Source of the DNA: Deltaproteobacteria bacterium
GTDB taxonomy: Bacteria; Myxococcota_A; Polyangia; Polyangiales; Houyiibacteriaceae
NCBI GenBank assembly: GCA_019309605.1
Contig: JAFDFW010000791.1
Location: 1 to 6,739, forward strand
Direction: 5' to 3'
Length of the DNA stretch: 6,739 nt
Part shown: in pieces, positions 1-5,293 of the stretch
Position numbering within the stretch: the stretch's first letter is position 1
Layout of the letters: every line of letters starts with the position of its first letter
The notes under the pieces: model-generated
Databases searched by the model: none
Seen by the model: only the letters and a program-made list of their open reading frames with translations
Told to the model about the DNA's origin: nothing
Program-made: the position numbers and the translations under genes

Positions 1-790
1 AAACGGGGTCCTCGCGCCCCGTAGGCTCGTCGCCGGTCGTCGCAACTTGCGACCAACTGCGCGTCTCGACATCAAAACGCCACAGCTCGGTCGGATAGTG
101 GTCGAAGGCCTTTCCACCCCACAGGAAGACCGCGTCGGCATCGCGGGAGTAGACCATCACCGCGCCCTCGCGCGCACTTGGCCCCTCCCCTTCGACTCGC
201 ACCCACGAGCCTGTGGACACGTCGAGAACGTGCGTATCGCCAAAGAAGTCGCCAGCCCGCGACCCACCGCCAGCAATCCCACCGAACATCAACAGCTCGG
301 ACCTCGACGCAATGAATGCCGAAGTGTGAAGGCAGCGCTTGGCTGGCACGCTGCCCCCGGTCACGAGCTCGGTCCAGGTCTCGCTCGCAAGGTCGAATCG
401 CCAGGTGTCGTTGAAGCGAGTGCCGCGCGAAAAGCCGCCGAACAAGAGCGCCTGATCGGAGCCGGGGACTTGCGTGAGGGTGTGGTGGCAGCGGTTTGCG
501 GGGACGGAGCCTTGCCGCTCGGGAACTAGCTGGCGCCACACCGATTCTTCGCGATCGAACGAGTACGTGTCGTTGGTGATCGGATCCATGCCACCGAAGA
601 TCACCATTTCGCTCGCGGTCCGCATCCAAGCCGCGGGCGCGCCACCTCGACGGGCGGGGACGACGGAACCCTCAATCTCGCGGTCCGGCGCGACGCCAGC
701 GTCATCGCCGGAGGTATGCGCCTGCTGACTCGAGGAGTCGCATGCGGCCCACAGCAGCACGGCCAACGCGGCTGCCGTGATGGCCTTCAT
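1..790 (-). CDS. Kelch-repeat lipoprotein (C-terminus off the left edge)
   Basis: This frame is open from ATG at 790 to the window edge, giving 263 residues without a stop. The N-terminus (MKAITAAALAVLLWAAC) is a short hydrophobic signal ending in a lipobox-like LWAAC, so Cys17 is the likely lipidated residue; Trp at -3 is atypical. A low-complexity linker (about 18-45) follows. Then come Kelch-type blades with the typical hydrophobic stretch plus Gly-Gly at residues 66-67, 118-119, 170-171 and 225-226, each followed by a D/N-T-(Y/W/H) stretch and a Trp (W85, W139, W196, W246). Cys101 and Cys153 sit at equivalent positions of two repeats (ANRCHHT and AKRCLHT). Kelch motifs build beta-propellers that bind proteins or sugars; no catalytic function can be assigned, and galactose-oxidase active-site residues cannot be judged from this part. 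An in-frame ATG nine bases upstream (799) would add MGQ. The ribosome-binding site is weak (GGGA three bases before ATG). It lies 46 bp behind the preceding exported-protein gene, probably in one transcript. Confidence 0.88.
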   Translation of the reverse strand, partial: MKAITAAALAVLLWAACDSSSQQAHTSGDDAGVAPDREIEGSVVPARRGGAPAAWMRTASEMVIFGGMDPITNDTYSFDREESVWRQLVPERQGSVPANRCHHTLTQVPGSDQALLFGGFSRGTRFNDTWRFDLASETWTELVTGGSVPAKRCLHTSAFIASRSELLMFGGIAGGGSRAGDFFGDTHVLDVSTGSWVRVEGEGPSAREGAVMVYSRDADAVFLWGGKAFDHYPTELWRFDVETRSWSQVATTGDEPTGREDPV

Positions 791-836
791 CTGTCCCATG
801 TGGAGGCGTATGCCGTTCGGCTCGAAATGCTACGGC

Positions 837-1436
837 TCAGGGCGAGCCGTACCCGCCGTCGTCGCCCCACATCAATCCGACGCCAAGGCCAATCATCGGG
901 CCCTTGATGCCAATCCCCTCGACGGTAACTGGAATGATCACGTGGCCCGCGCGCGCGTCCAGGCCCACCCAGAACTCTTTGCGAAGTCGCCAATAGAGCA
1001 ACGCACGCAAGTAGGCGCTGAGCTCGAAGTCGTCGCGCGAGCCGACGCGGGCCCAGCCCATGTCCAACATCGCTCCTGCGCCAAACCAGCGGTCGGCATC
1101 GCCATTGCCCCAAAGCGCGCCCAGCGCGCCGCCGGCCGTTCGCATCTTGAGCTCCTCACCGGTGACCGAGGTTCGGCTGCCGAATCGGGCAAACCCTTCG
1201 CCGGCGATGTGGAGGCATTTGTCGGTCGGTCGCCACAGGACGCCCATCGCGAATCCCATCAGCGCCGCATCAGCGTTCGGGTAGATCCGCGTGCTCGAAA
1301 AGAGGTCGACCATGAGCTCGGGCGCCTCAGTGTCAGCGGGAGCGTCAGCGGCTGCCGATTGCGAAGACAGCAGTAGCGCCAGGGCGATCCCCCAGGGAAA
1401 CGACCGGCTCGGCCAAAGATGGAGGGACCTGCTCAT
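837..1436 (-). CDS. Exported protein of unknown function, probably outer-membrane beta-barrel-like
   Basis: This encodes 199 residues from ATG at 1436. The frame is open further upstream, with possible ATGs at 1466 and 1496. The 1436 start is preferred because a GGAG lies ten bases upstream and because it puts a classical signal peptide at the N-terminus: basic MSRSLHLWPSR, a hydrophobic core (GIALALLLSS) and a likely signal-peptidase I site after SAAA, near residue 30. The mature part alternates polar and hydrophobic residues in Gly-rich strands of about 8-12 residues separated by short turns, as in small outer-membrane beta-barrels. Examples are GFAMGVLW, CLHIAGEGFARF, GGALGALWG, ELSAYLRALLYWRL, EFWVGLDARAGHVI and GPMIGLGVGLMWG. 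The C-terminus (DDGGYGSP) lacks the usual terminal aromatic signature, so the barrel assignment is inference. I do not recognise a named family. The next gene on this strand is a Kelch lipoprotein 46 bp downstream, so both products probably go to the envelope. Confidence 0.8.
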   Translation of the reverse strand: MSRSLHLWPSRSFPWGIALALLLSSQSAAADAPADTEAPELMVDLFSSTRIYPNADAALMGFAMGVLWRPTDKCLHIAGEGFARFGSRTSVTGEELKMRTAGGALGALWGNGDADRWFGAGAMLDMGWARVGSRDDFELSAYLRALLYWRLRKEFWVGLDARAGHVIIPVTVEGIGIKGPMIGLGVGLMWGDDGGYGSP

Positions 1437-1564
1437 CGCTCTCACGCTCCGGAATATGGCACCCATTGGGGTTCGAAGGGATGACTTGAGGCCCAAATTC
1501 GCGATTTTTGCATGTAATTTCCACTTGCAGGGCCTCTGAGCTGCTCCTATCGTTGAAAACGAAG
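1437..1564. promoter_or_regulatory. Divergent intergenic region
   Basis: This 128-bp gap separates the minus-strand exported-protein/Kelch unit from the plus-strand FMN-binding unit, so promoters for both should lie here. It is more AT-rich than its surroundings around 1491-1530. I could not find a convincing -35/-10 pair on either strand. The best plus-strand candidate, TTGCAG at 1525 and TATCGT at 1548 with a 17-base spacer, would leave almost no leader before the ATG at 1565. The role is therefore inferred from gene orientation only. Confidence 0.4.
1447..1450 (-). promoter_or_regulatory. Ribosome-binding site deciding the start of the 199-aa exported protein
   Basis: The minus strand reads GGAG followed by ten bases and ATG at 1436. 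The alternative in-frame ATGs at 1466 and 1496 lack a comparable purine motif at the right distance, so this site supports the shorter protein with a well-formed signal peptide. Confidence 0.5.
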
Positions 1565-2186
1565 ATGAAAGGCGTTTTCAATAGGGCTGCCCTTCTGCTT
1601 GCCGTGTCGGTCGTCACCTCAGGGTTGGCCGCGAGCGGCCACGCGCAGGTCTACTACAGCGTCCGTGGTCTTCTGGCTGAGCAGTTCCAGCAGTCGGACC
1701 TGGTGGATTTCCAGCGCGTCCAGCTCTCTAAGGACCGCCGCGCGGGAATCGAACGCCAGCTCGGCCAGAAGCTCGAAAAGGCCGAATACATCTTTTACGT
1801 CGCGCGCTCCGCAGACCAGATCGACGGTTACGCCCTCTTCGACCGCGAGATCGGTCAGCACGAGTACATCGACTTCGCTACCTTCTTCGATTGCGACGGC
1901 CGCGTGACGCGAGTCGAAGTGGTCGCGTATCGCGAGCCGTACGGCGAAGGGATTCGTCGGCCGCGTGACGCGAGTCGAAGTGGTCGCGTATCGCGAGCCG
2001 TACGGCGAAGGGATTCGTTCCAAGCGCTTCCGCAAGCAGTTCGTCGGGAAGGAAGCTGCCAGTGGCTTCAGGCCAGGTCACGACATCGACGTGATCTCCG
2101 GCGCGACTCTTTCCGCGCGCGCGATGGCCAAAGCCGTGAAGCGCGCGACCTTGCTATTGCACGACACCGTGCTCACGTCGTCCTAG
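1565..2186 (+). pseudogene. Exported FMN-binding-domain protein, frame-broken by a 61-bp tandem duplication
   Basis: Removing one copy of the exact 61-bp repeat at 1897-2018 restores one 186-residue frame ending at TAG 2184-2186; with both copies the frame shifts by +1. The repaired protein has a Sec signal peptide (MKGVFNRAALLLAVSVVTSG, cleavage probably after GHA near residue 27), a helical segment (about 33-75), and an FMN-binding domain (PF04205-type, about 80-182). Its C-terminal DVISGATLS fits the D-x-x-S-G-A-T motif whose Thr accepts FMN phosphodiester-linked by ApbE (flavin transferase) in NqrC/RnfG-type and related proteins. Thr161 of the repaired protein is the predicted site (codon 2106-2108). 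The likely role is one-electron transfer outside the cytoplasmic membrane. ATG 1565 is chosen over an upstream in-frame ATG at 1508 because only it gives a clean signal peptide. A membrane-protein gene starts 8 bp after the stop. As written, the first reading frame (from 1565) leaves the FMN domain at residue 131 and loses the flavinylation motif. Whether the break is real or an assembly error is open. Confidence 0.85.
1897..2018 (+). repeat. Exact 61-bp tandem duplication, two copies
   Basis: Copy one is 1897-1957 and copy two is 1958-2018, identical at all 61 positions by reading. The match ends cleanly on both sides: A1896 differs from T1957, and C1958 differs from T2019. The unit begins CGGCCGCGTGACGCG and ends AAGGGATTCGT, and it encodes the GRVTRVEVVAYREPYGEGIR part of the FMN-binding domain. 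Because 61 is not a multiple of three, the second copy shifts the frame by +1. A perfect copy with no divergence implies a very recent event or an assembly junction where an overlap was not collapsed. Confidence 0.95.
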
Positions 2187-2194
2187 CTCTAGCT

Positions 2195-2743
2195 ATGCAA
2201 GACTTCACTCGACCCTCCGGCAGGCTGCGCGCCCTACCCTTGGGCGCACGCGCCGTGTACACGGTGTTTCTCGTGTTCACGCTCGTGGGGTTGGTGCTCA
2301 CGCTGTGGCTCACCCACGACATGGTCGGGATCGACCTAGCCGGGGCCAGCGAATACTACGGAGGCGAAGCCGCGCTTATCGAAGAGGCAGAAGTCCTGGG
2401 GGGCCCAGTGCTGGTGTTGCCGCCGGACGGCGAGGCTCTGGCCGCGTTCGAGCCGATGCCCAGACGGAAACTGCTCGAAGTCACCCACTTTCACCTGTTC
2501 TCGATGCCGGTGTACCTGCTGATCCTCAGCCACATGTACATGCTCTCGCGCTCTCGAAAAATGGCGAAGGTTGCATGGATCGCCCTCGGATCGTTGGGGA
2601 CCTTGCTGCACATCGCGGCCCCCTGGCTTGTCGCACATGCTTGCGCAGGCGCGGTGGCGGCCTATGCCGCGTCGGGCACCCTGATGCTCGTCAGCTACTT
2701 CGTGATGAGCGTGGTCCCTTTGTGGGAGATGTGGCGCCGCTAG
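2195..2743 (+). CDS. Four-helix, histidine-containing membrane protein of unknown function
   Basis: This encodes 182 residues from ATG at 2195, 8 bp after the FMN-binding gene's stop, with no clear Shine-Dalgarno, so translational coupling is likely. Predicted helices are about 20-40, 98-118, 125-146 and 153-176. Positive charges fall in the N-terminus (R7, R10, R12, R19), the 119-125 loop (SRSRKMAK) and the C-terminus (WRR), giving N-in/C-in topology with residues 41-97 outside. Histidines cluster at or in the helices: H98 and H100 (VTHFHLFS) at the outer end of helix 2, H113 within helix 2, H139 in helix 3 and H148 at its outer end, plus H41 after helix 1. That pattern suggests b-type haem or metal binding and would suit an electron partner for the flavoprotein encoded just upstream. 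This is inference; I do not recognise the family. The frame is also open upstream into the duplicated gene, which would fuse the two proteins in the sequence as written. That fusion is most likely a by-product of the 61-bp duplication. Confidence 0.82.
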   Translation: MQDFTRPSGRLRALPLGARAVYTVFLVFTLVGLVLTLWLTHDMVGIDLAGASEYYGGEAALIEEAEVLGGPVLVLPPDGEALAAFEPMPRRKLLEVTHFHLFSMPVYLLILSHMYMLSRSRKMAKVAWIALGSLGTLLHIAAPWLVAHACAGAVAAYAASGTLMLVSYFVMSVVPLWEMWRR

Positions 2744-2774
2744 GCCTTCGCGGCGGACGTGCTAAGAAACGGGC

Positions 2775-3135
2775 GTGGCTGAAGAAGGCAAGTCTGGAAA
2801 GCACGTCGTTGCCGTCTTGCTCGGCCTGGTTCTCTTCGCCGGGGTAATCGCCTGGCTTGGGGCCATGCAACTCGAGAAGGGAAGTCGCGCGGGCCAAGGA
2901 CCCGGCGGTGAGCAGAGCGCGTCCGTGTTGAGCGAGGGGGTGCTTTACGAAGCACAAAGTGGCGACCCTGGCATTGTCATCGCCACGGACGTCGGTTCGG
3001 GCAAGGAGCTGTGGCGCGCGGAGCTCGGTCGCGAGCAAGCCCGTGCTCTCGGTTCATGAAGAACTTATTGAAGTGCAGATCGCCGGAACCCCCTGGATGA
3101 CGCTCGACCGATCGACCGGCGACCCAGTGGAATAG
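2775..3135 (+). pseudogene. Small membrane-anchored protein with PQQ/beta-propeller-like strands, apparent frameshift
   Basis: It starts at GTG 2775, 31 bp after the membrane-protein gene. The uninterrupted frame gives 94 residues and stops at TGA 3057-3059. It encodes a short charged N-terminus (AEEGKSGK), one membrane helix (about 10-30, VVAVLLGLVLFAGVIAWLG) and an outside part with IATDVGSGKELWRAELG, the 'DxxTGKxLWR' strand pattern of PQQ-like beta-propellers. From 3037 the +1 frame continues with well-formed protein, KPVLSVHEELIEVQ then AGTPWMTLDRSTGDPVE, ending at TAG 3133-3135. That stretch includes a second 'LDxxTGxxV' strand. Deleting one base between about 3025 and 3036 joins the two into a 119-residue protein. 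I read this as one gene with an indel, real or from sequencing. If no frameshift exists, the protein simply ends GREQARALGS at 3059. The function is unknown; an accessory or stabilising role in the neighbouring redox module is inference. Confidence 0.65.
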
Positions 3136-3140
3136 TGATA

Positions 3141-3154
3141 GCGCGTTAGCGCGC
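3141..3154. terminator. Small GC hairpin at a convergent junction, possible terminator
   Basis: GCGCG and CGCGC form a 5-bp all-GC stem around a TTAG loop. It lies in the 24-bp gap between the end of the plus-strand redox unit (3135) and the end of the minus-strand MATE gene (3160). No T-run follows on either strand, so it is not a canonical intrinsic terminator. Only its position between converging genes supports the call. Confidence 0.25.
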
Positions 3155-3159
3155 GGCCG

Positions 3160-4509
3160 TCATTGAAGCTCGATCGACTGCCAGCCTCCGCGTTTCCACA
3201 TCAAAGCGAAGGTGAGTGACTGGAAGGCGCGGTAGATCACCTGGGCCGCGAACACCACGACGAGCCCGAGGCCCATGACCGGGCCGACCACGTAAACGAT
3301 CGGCAGGAAGATCATCCACTGGAAGCCCGTCGCGATGAACATCACGCGCTTGGTGTCTCCGGCCCCCATGAGAGCATTCATCAGCACCATGCCCACCGCA
3401 TCGAGGAACAAGAACCCGGCGACCAAGCGGAGTGGGTTCTTGGCGAGGGCGAGCGTCGAAGGTTCGTGGATGAAGCCGCTCAGGAGCCATTCGGGGACCA
3501 GCACCGCCGGAATGCTGAGCGCGCCGACGACCAGGACGGCCATCTTGGTGACGTCCCACCCCCATTGCTTCGCGTCCTCCGCATCAGCCCGACCGAGCGC
3601 CTGACCCGCGAGCGACGCAGCGGCGAGCCCGAAGCCGATACCGGGCAAGATACCAACCAGCATCAAGTCGATGATCACCTTGGTCGCGGCGAGCTCCGGG
3701 GTGCCCATCCGAGCCACGAGTATCAGGAACACTGTCATGCCTGCCGCAAAGAAGAACTGCTGAAGCCCTGCCGGGGCGGCGAGTCTGATGATGGTGCCCA
3801 TGGTCGCGCGATTCGGGAGTCCGTGAAGAAAGCCGGCGTCGCGTGCGTAGCTGCGCCCGAGAACGAAATACGACGCCGCGCCAAACACGGTGGCGATCGC
3901 CGAAGCCACCCCAGCGCCCGCCGCGCCGAGCTCGGGCGCGCCCAGGTTCCCGAAGATCAATACCCAGTTGAGAAAGATGTTGATCACATGCATCGAGATG
4001 AGCGTGCGCATGTAGAGAATCGATTTATCGACCGCGTTCCAGTATCCCCGAAACGCGAAGTTCATCCCCATGGCGAACATCGCGAACAAGCGTGCTCGAA
4101 GATAGGGAACTCCTTGCTCGACAACAGCAACGTCGCCGGTGAGCAGCGGGAAGTACTCCGGGGCGAGGGTGATCAGTGCCGCCGACCAAGGGACCGCGAT
4201 GACCAGCGCGAGCAGCAGGCCCCCATTTAGAGGGATCGCCGTCTCCGACATGCGTCCTTCCCCGACGCGACGCGCCGCCATCGCCTGGACACCCGTGGAA
4301 AGGCCCAGAATGAAGGCTGAGAACAGAAAGTTCGCGAAGCCGCCAAGCCCGACGCCCGCGAGCGCCGCGTCGCCTAGCGTCCCGACCATCGCCGTGTCGA
4401 CGAGGTTCAGCACGTTCTGCGAGAGCATGCCGCCGATGATTGGAAGCGCGAGCCCGAAGATCCGGCGCCGGCGCTGGGGGAGCACACGCAGTGTCGCGAG
4501 GTGCGACAA
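3160..4509 (-). CDS. MATE-family multidrug/toxin efflux transporter
   Basis: This encodes 449 residues, the usual 440-460 length of bacterial MATE proteins, with about 12 hydrophobic helices in two homologous halves. Family features include the first-helix region LPIIGGMLSQNVLNLVDTAM, a GLSTGVQAMAARRVGEG stretch after helix 2, and FRGYWNAVDKSILY leading into NIFLNWVLIFG. The second half carries a matching pattern: AAPAGLQQFFFAAGM, LAAASLAGQALGRADAEDA and LMNALMGAGDTKRVM. MATE proteins exchange cytoplasmic organic cations or other toxic compounds for Na+ or H+ across the inner membrane; the substrate and coupling ion cannot be read from this sequence. The start is TTG at 4509, one base after the SDR stop (4511). 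No Shine-Dalgarno is visible, which suggests translational coupling to the SDR. A GTG at codon 9 (about 4485) is an alternative start and would still keep the whole transporter domain. The gene converges with the redox unit. Confidence 0.93.
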   Translation of the reverse strand: MSHLATLRVLPQRRRRIFGLALPIIGGMLSQNVLNLVDTAMVGTLGDAALAGVGLGGFANFLFSAFILGLSTGVQAMAARRVGEGRMSETAIPLNGGLLLALVIAVPWSAALITLAPEYFPLLTGDVAVVEQGVPYLRARLFAMFAMGMNFAFRGYWNAVDKSILYMRTLISMHVINIFLNWVLIFGNLGAPELGAAGAGVASAIATVFGAASYFVLGRSYARDAGFLHGLPNRATMGTIIRLAAPAGLQQFFFAAGMTVFLILVARMGTPELAATKVIIDLMLVGILPGIGFGLAAASLAGQALGRADAEDAKQWGWDVTKMAVLVVGALSIPAVLVPEWLLSGFIHEPSTLALAKNPLRLVAGFLFLDAVGMVLMNALMGAGDTKRVMFIATGFQWMIFLPIVYVVGPVMGLGLVVVFAAQVIYRAFQSLTFALMWKRGGWQSIELQ

Positions 4510-4510
4510 G

Positions 4511-5182
4511 CTAGCGCGGCGCCATGCGAATGGCTCCGTCGAGCCGGATCACCTCGCCGTTGATGTAGCCATTCTCGACGATGTGACAGGCGAGCGCGCC
4601 GAACTCCTGGGGACGGCCTAGGCGGCTCGGGTGAGGGATCGTTGCGGCGAGGGCGGCGCGCATCTCTTCTGGAAGCATGCCGAGCAGGGGCGTGTCAAAT
4701 GTGCCGGGCGCGATCGTCACGACACGAATCTGCGCCTTCGAAAGGTCACGCGCAGCGGGGAGGGTCATTCCTACGATGCCACCCTTGGAGGCCGAATATG
4801 CGATCTGCCCGATTTGACCATCGAACGCGGCAATCGATGCGGTGTTCACCACCACACCGCGCTCGCCATCGACGGGCTCGTTCGTCCCATCTTTGCCGAT
4901 CGTCCGCATGGCCATACCGATGCCGGCGCAGTTGATGGCGGCCCGGAGCGGGCCCATCGATGTCGCCTGCTCGACCGCAGCCTGAACTTCGTCGGCATTG
5001 CTCACGTCGGCCTGAGCGAATGTCGCGGCCTCGCCGAGCTCGGCGGCCAGCTGCTTCCCGCGCTCCGCGTTGAGGTCGACGATGACCACGCGGCCCCCTT
5101 GACTCACCAGCTGGCGAACTGTCGCCTCGCCCAAGCCGGAAGCCCCACCCGTCACCAGCACTACTGAACCGTCTATCTGCAT
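4511..5182 (-). CDS. Short-chain dehydrogenase, HSD10-like 3-hydroxyacyl-CoA dehydrogenase, with internal deletion
   Basis: This encodes 223 residues from ATG 5182, with a strong GGAGG five bases upstream. Rossmann features are TGGASGLG (11-18), Asp36 after the second strand (NAD preference), ADV (58-60) and NCAG (84-87). The catalytic Ser116, Tyr129 and Lys133 are present in NTAS and YSASK with the normal spacing. The stretches AAFDGQIGQ, GIVGMTLP, RDL, APGTFDTPLL, PSRLG and the C-terminal NGEVIRLDGAIRM are characteristic of type-2 3-hydroxyacyl-CoA dehydrogenases, which oxidise 3-hydroxyacyl-CoA in fatty-acid or branched-chain amino-acid breakdown. Relatives are about 253-261 residues. Here GKDGT (96-100) runs directly into NEPVDGERG, skipping about 30 residues that normally hold helix alpha-E and the 'VNLxGTFN' segment with the fourth catalytic residue, Asn. 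The frame is kept, so an inactive or altered protein would be made. It is transcribed ahead of the MATE gene with 1 nt between them. Confidence 0.9.
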   Translation of the reverse strand: MQIDGSVVLVTGGASGLGEATVRQLVSQGGRVVIVDLNAERGKQLAAELGEAATFAQADVSNADEVQAAVEQATSMGPLRAAINCAGIGMAMRTIGKDGTNEPVDGERGVVVNTASIAAFDGQIGQIAYSASKGGIVGMTLPAARDLSKAQIRVVTIAPGTFDTPLLGMLPEEMRAALAATIPHPSRLGRPQEFGALACHIVENGYINGEVIRLDGAIRMAPR

Positions 5183-5187
5183 CGAAA

Positions 5188-5192
5188 CCTCC
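5188..5192 (-). promoter_or_regulatory. Strong ribosome-binding site of the SDR gene
   Basis: The minus strand reads GGAGG, five bases, then ATG 5182. This fixes the SDR start and is the best Shine-Dalgarno in the window. The downstream MATE gene has none, in keeping with coupled translation from this site. Confidence 0.75.
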
Positions 5193-5283
5193 GGCCGCAG
5201 ATGCTTCGTCTAAGCGGCCCCCCCGTCAAGCAACTAGCGCGCAGGGCCGCCTGCGGCTAAAACCGGGCGCGTCCACGCTGGGT

Positions 5284-5289
5284 AAGGGG
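5284..5289 (+). promoter_or_regulatory. Ribosome-binding site of the MBOAT gene
   Basis: AAGGGG lies four bases before the GTG at 5294. It supports that non-ATG start, which gives the family-typical N-terminus MLFNSLDYILFLG. Confidence 0.6.
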
Positions 5290-5293
5290 ACCA

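Larger units (their letters stand above)
5183..5293. promoter_or_regulatory. Divergent intergenic region with a GC hairpin
   Basis: This 111-bp gap separates the minus-strand SDR/MATE unit from the plus-strand MBOAT unit and should hold promoters for both. It contains a perfect 6-bp inverted repeat, CGCAGG (5240-5245) and CCTGCG (5250-5255), around a GCCG loop, followed on the plus strand by GCTAAAACC. I could not identify convincing -35/-10 boxes. The hairpin could be an operator, a leader structure or chance in GC-rich DNA. Confidence 0.35.

Noticed and set aside
47..529. Plus-strand open frame of 160 residues opposite the Kelch gene
   Set aside because: It is antisense to a clear Kelch-repeat frame, has a low-complexity Arg/Pro/Ala composition and no recognisable motif. 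It is a high-GC shadow frame.
1525..1553. Possible promoter TTGCAG, 17-bp spacer, TATCGT
   Set aside because: The boxes match consensus only partly, and the transcription start would fall about five bases before the ATG at 1565, leaving no room for a ribosome-binding site.
1965..2186. A separate small gene starting at the ATG-like position inside the repeat
   Set aside because: It is the C-terminal half of the FMN-binding domain in the shifted frame, with no ribosome-binding site of its own and no signal peptide. It is explained by the duplication.
2305..2847. Plus-strand 180-residue frame overlapping the membrane-protein gene
   Set aside because: It is Arg/Gly/Pro-rich without motifs, while the overlapping frame encodes four well-formed helices with positive-inside charge pattern.
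3466..4230. Plus-strand open frame of 254 residues opposite the MATE gene
   Set aside because: It is antisense to an unmistakable transporter, and its charged, His/Arg/Glu-rich composition is what the complement of hydrophobic codons produces.
5240..5255. GC hairpin as an intrinsic terminator
   Set aside because: It sits between two divergent genes where no transcript should end, and no T-run follows. It is kept only as a possible regulatory structure in the intergenic entry.
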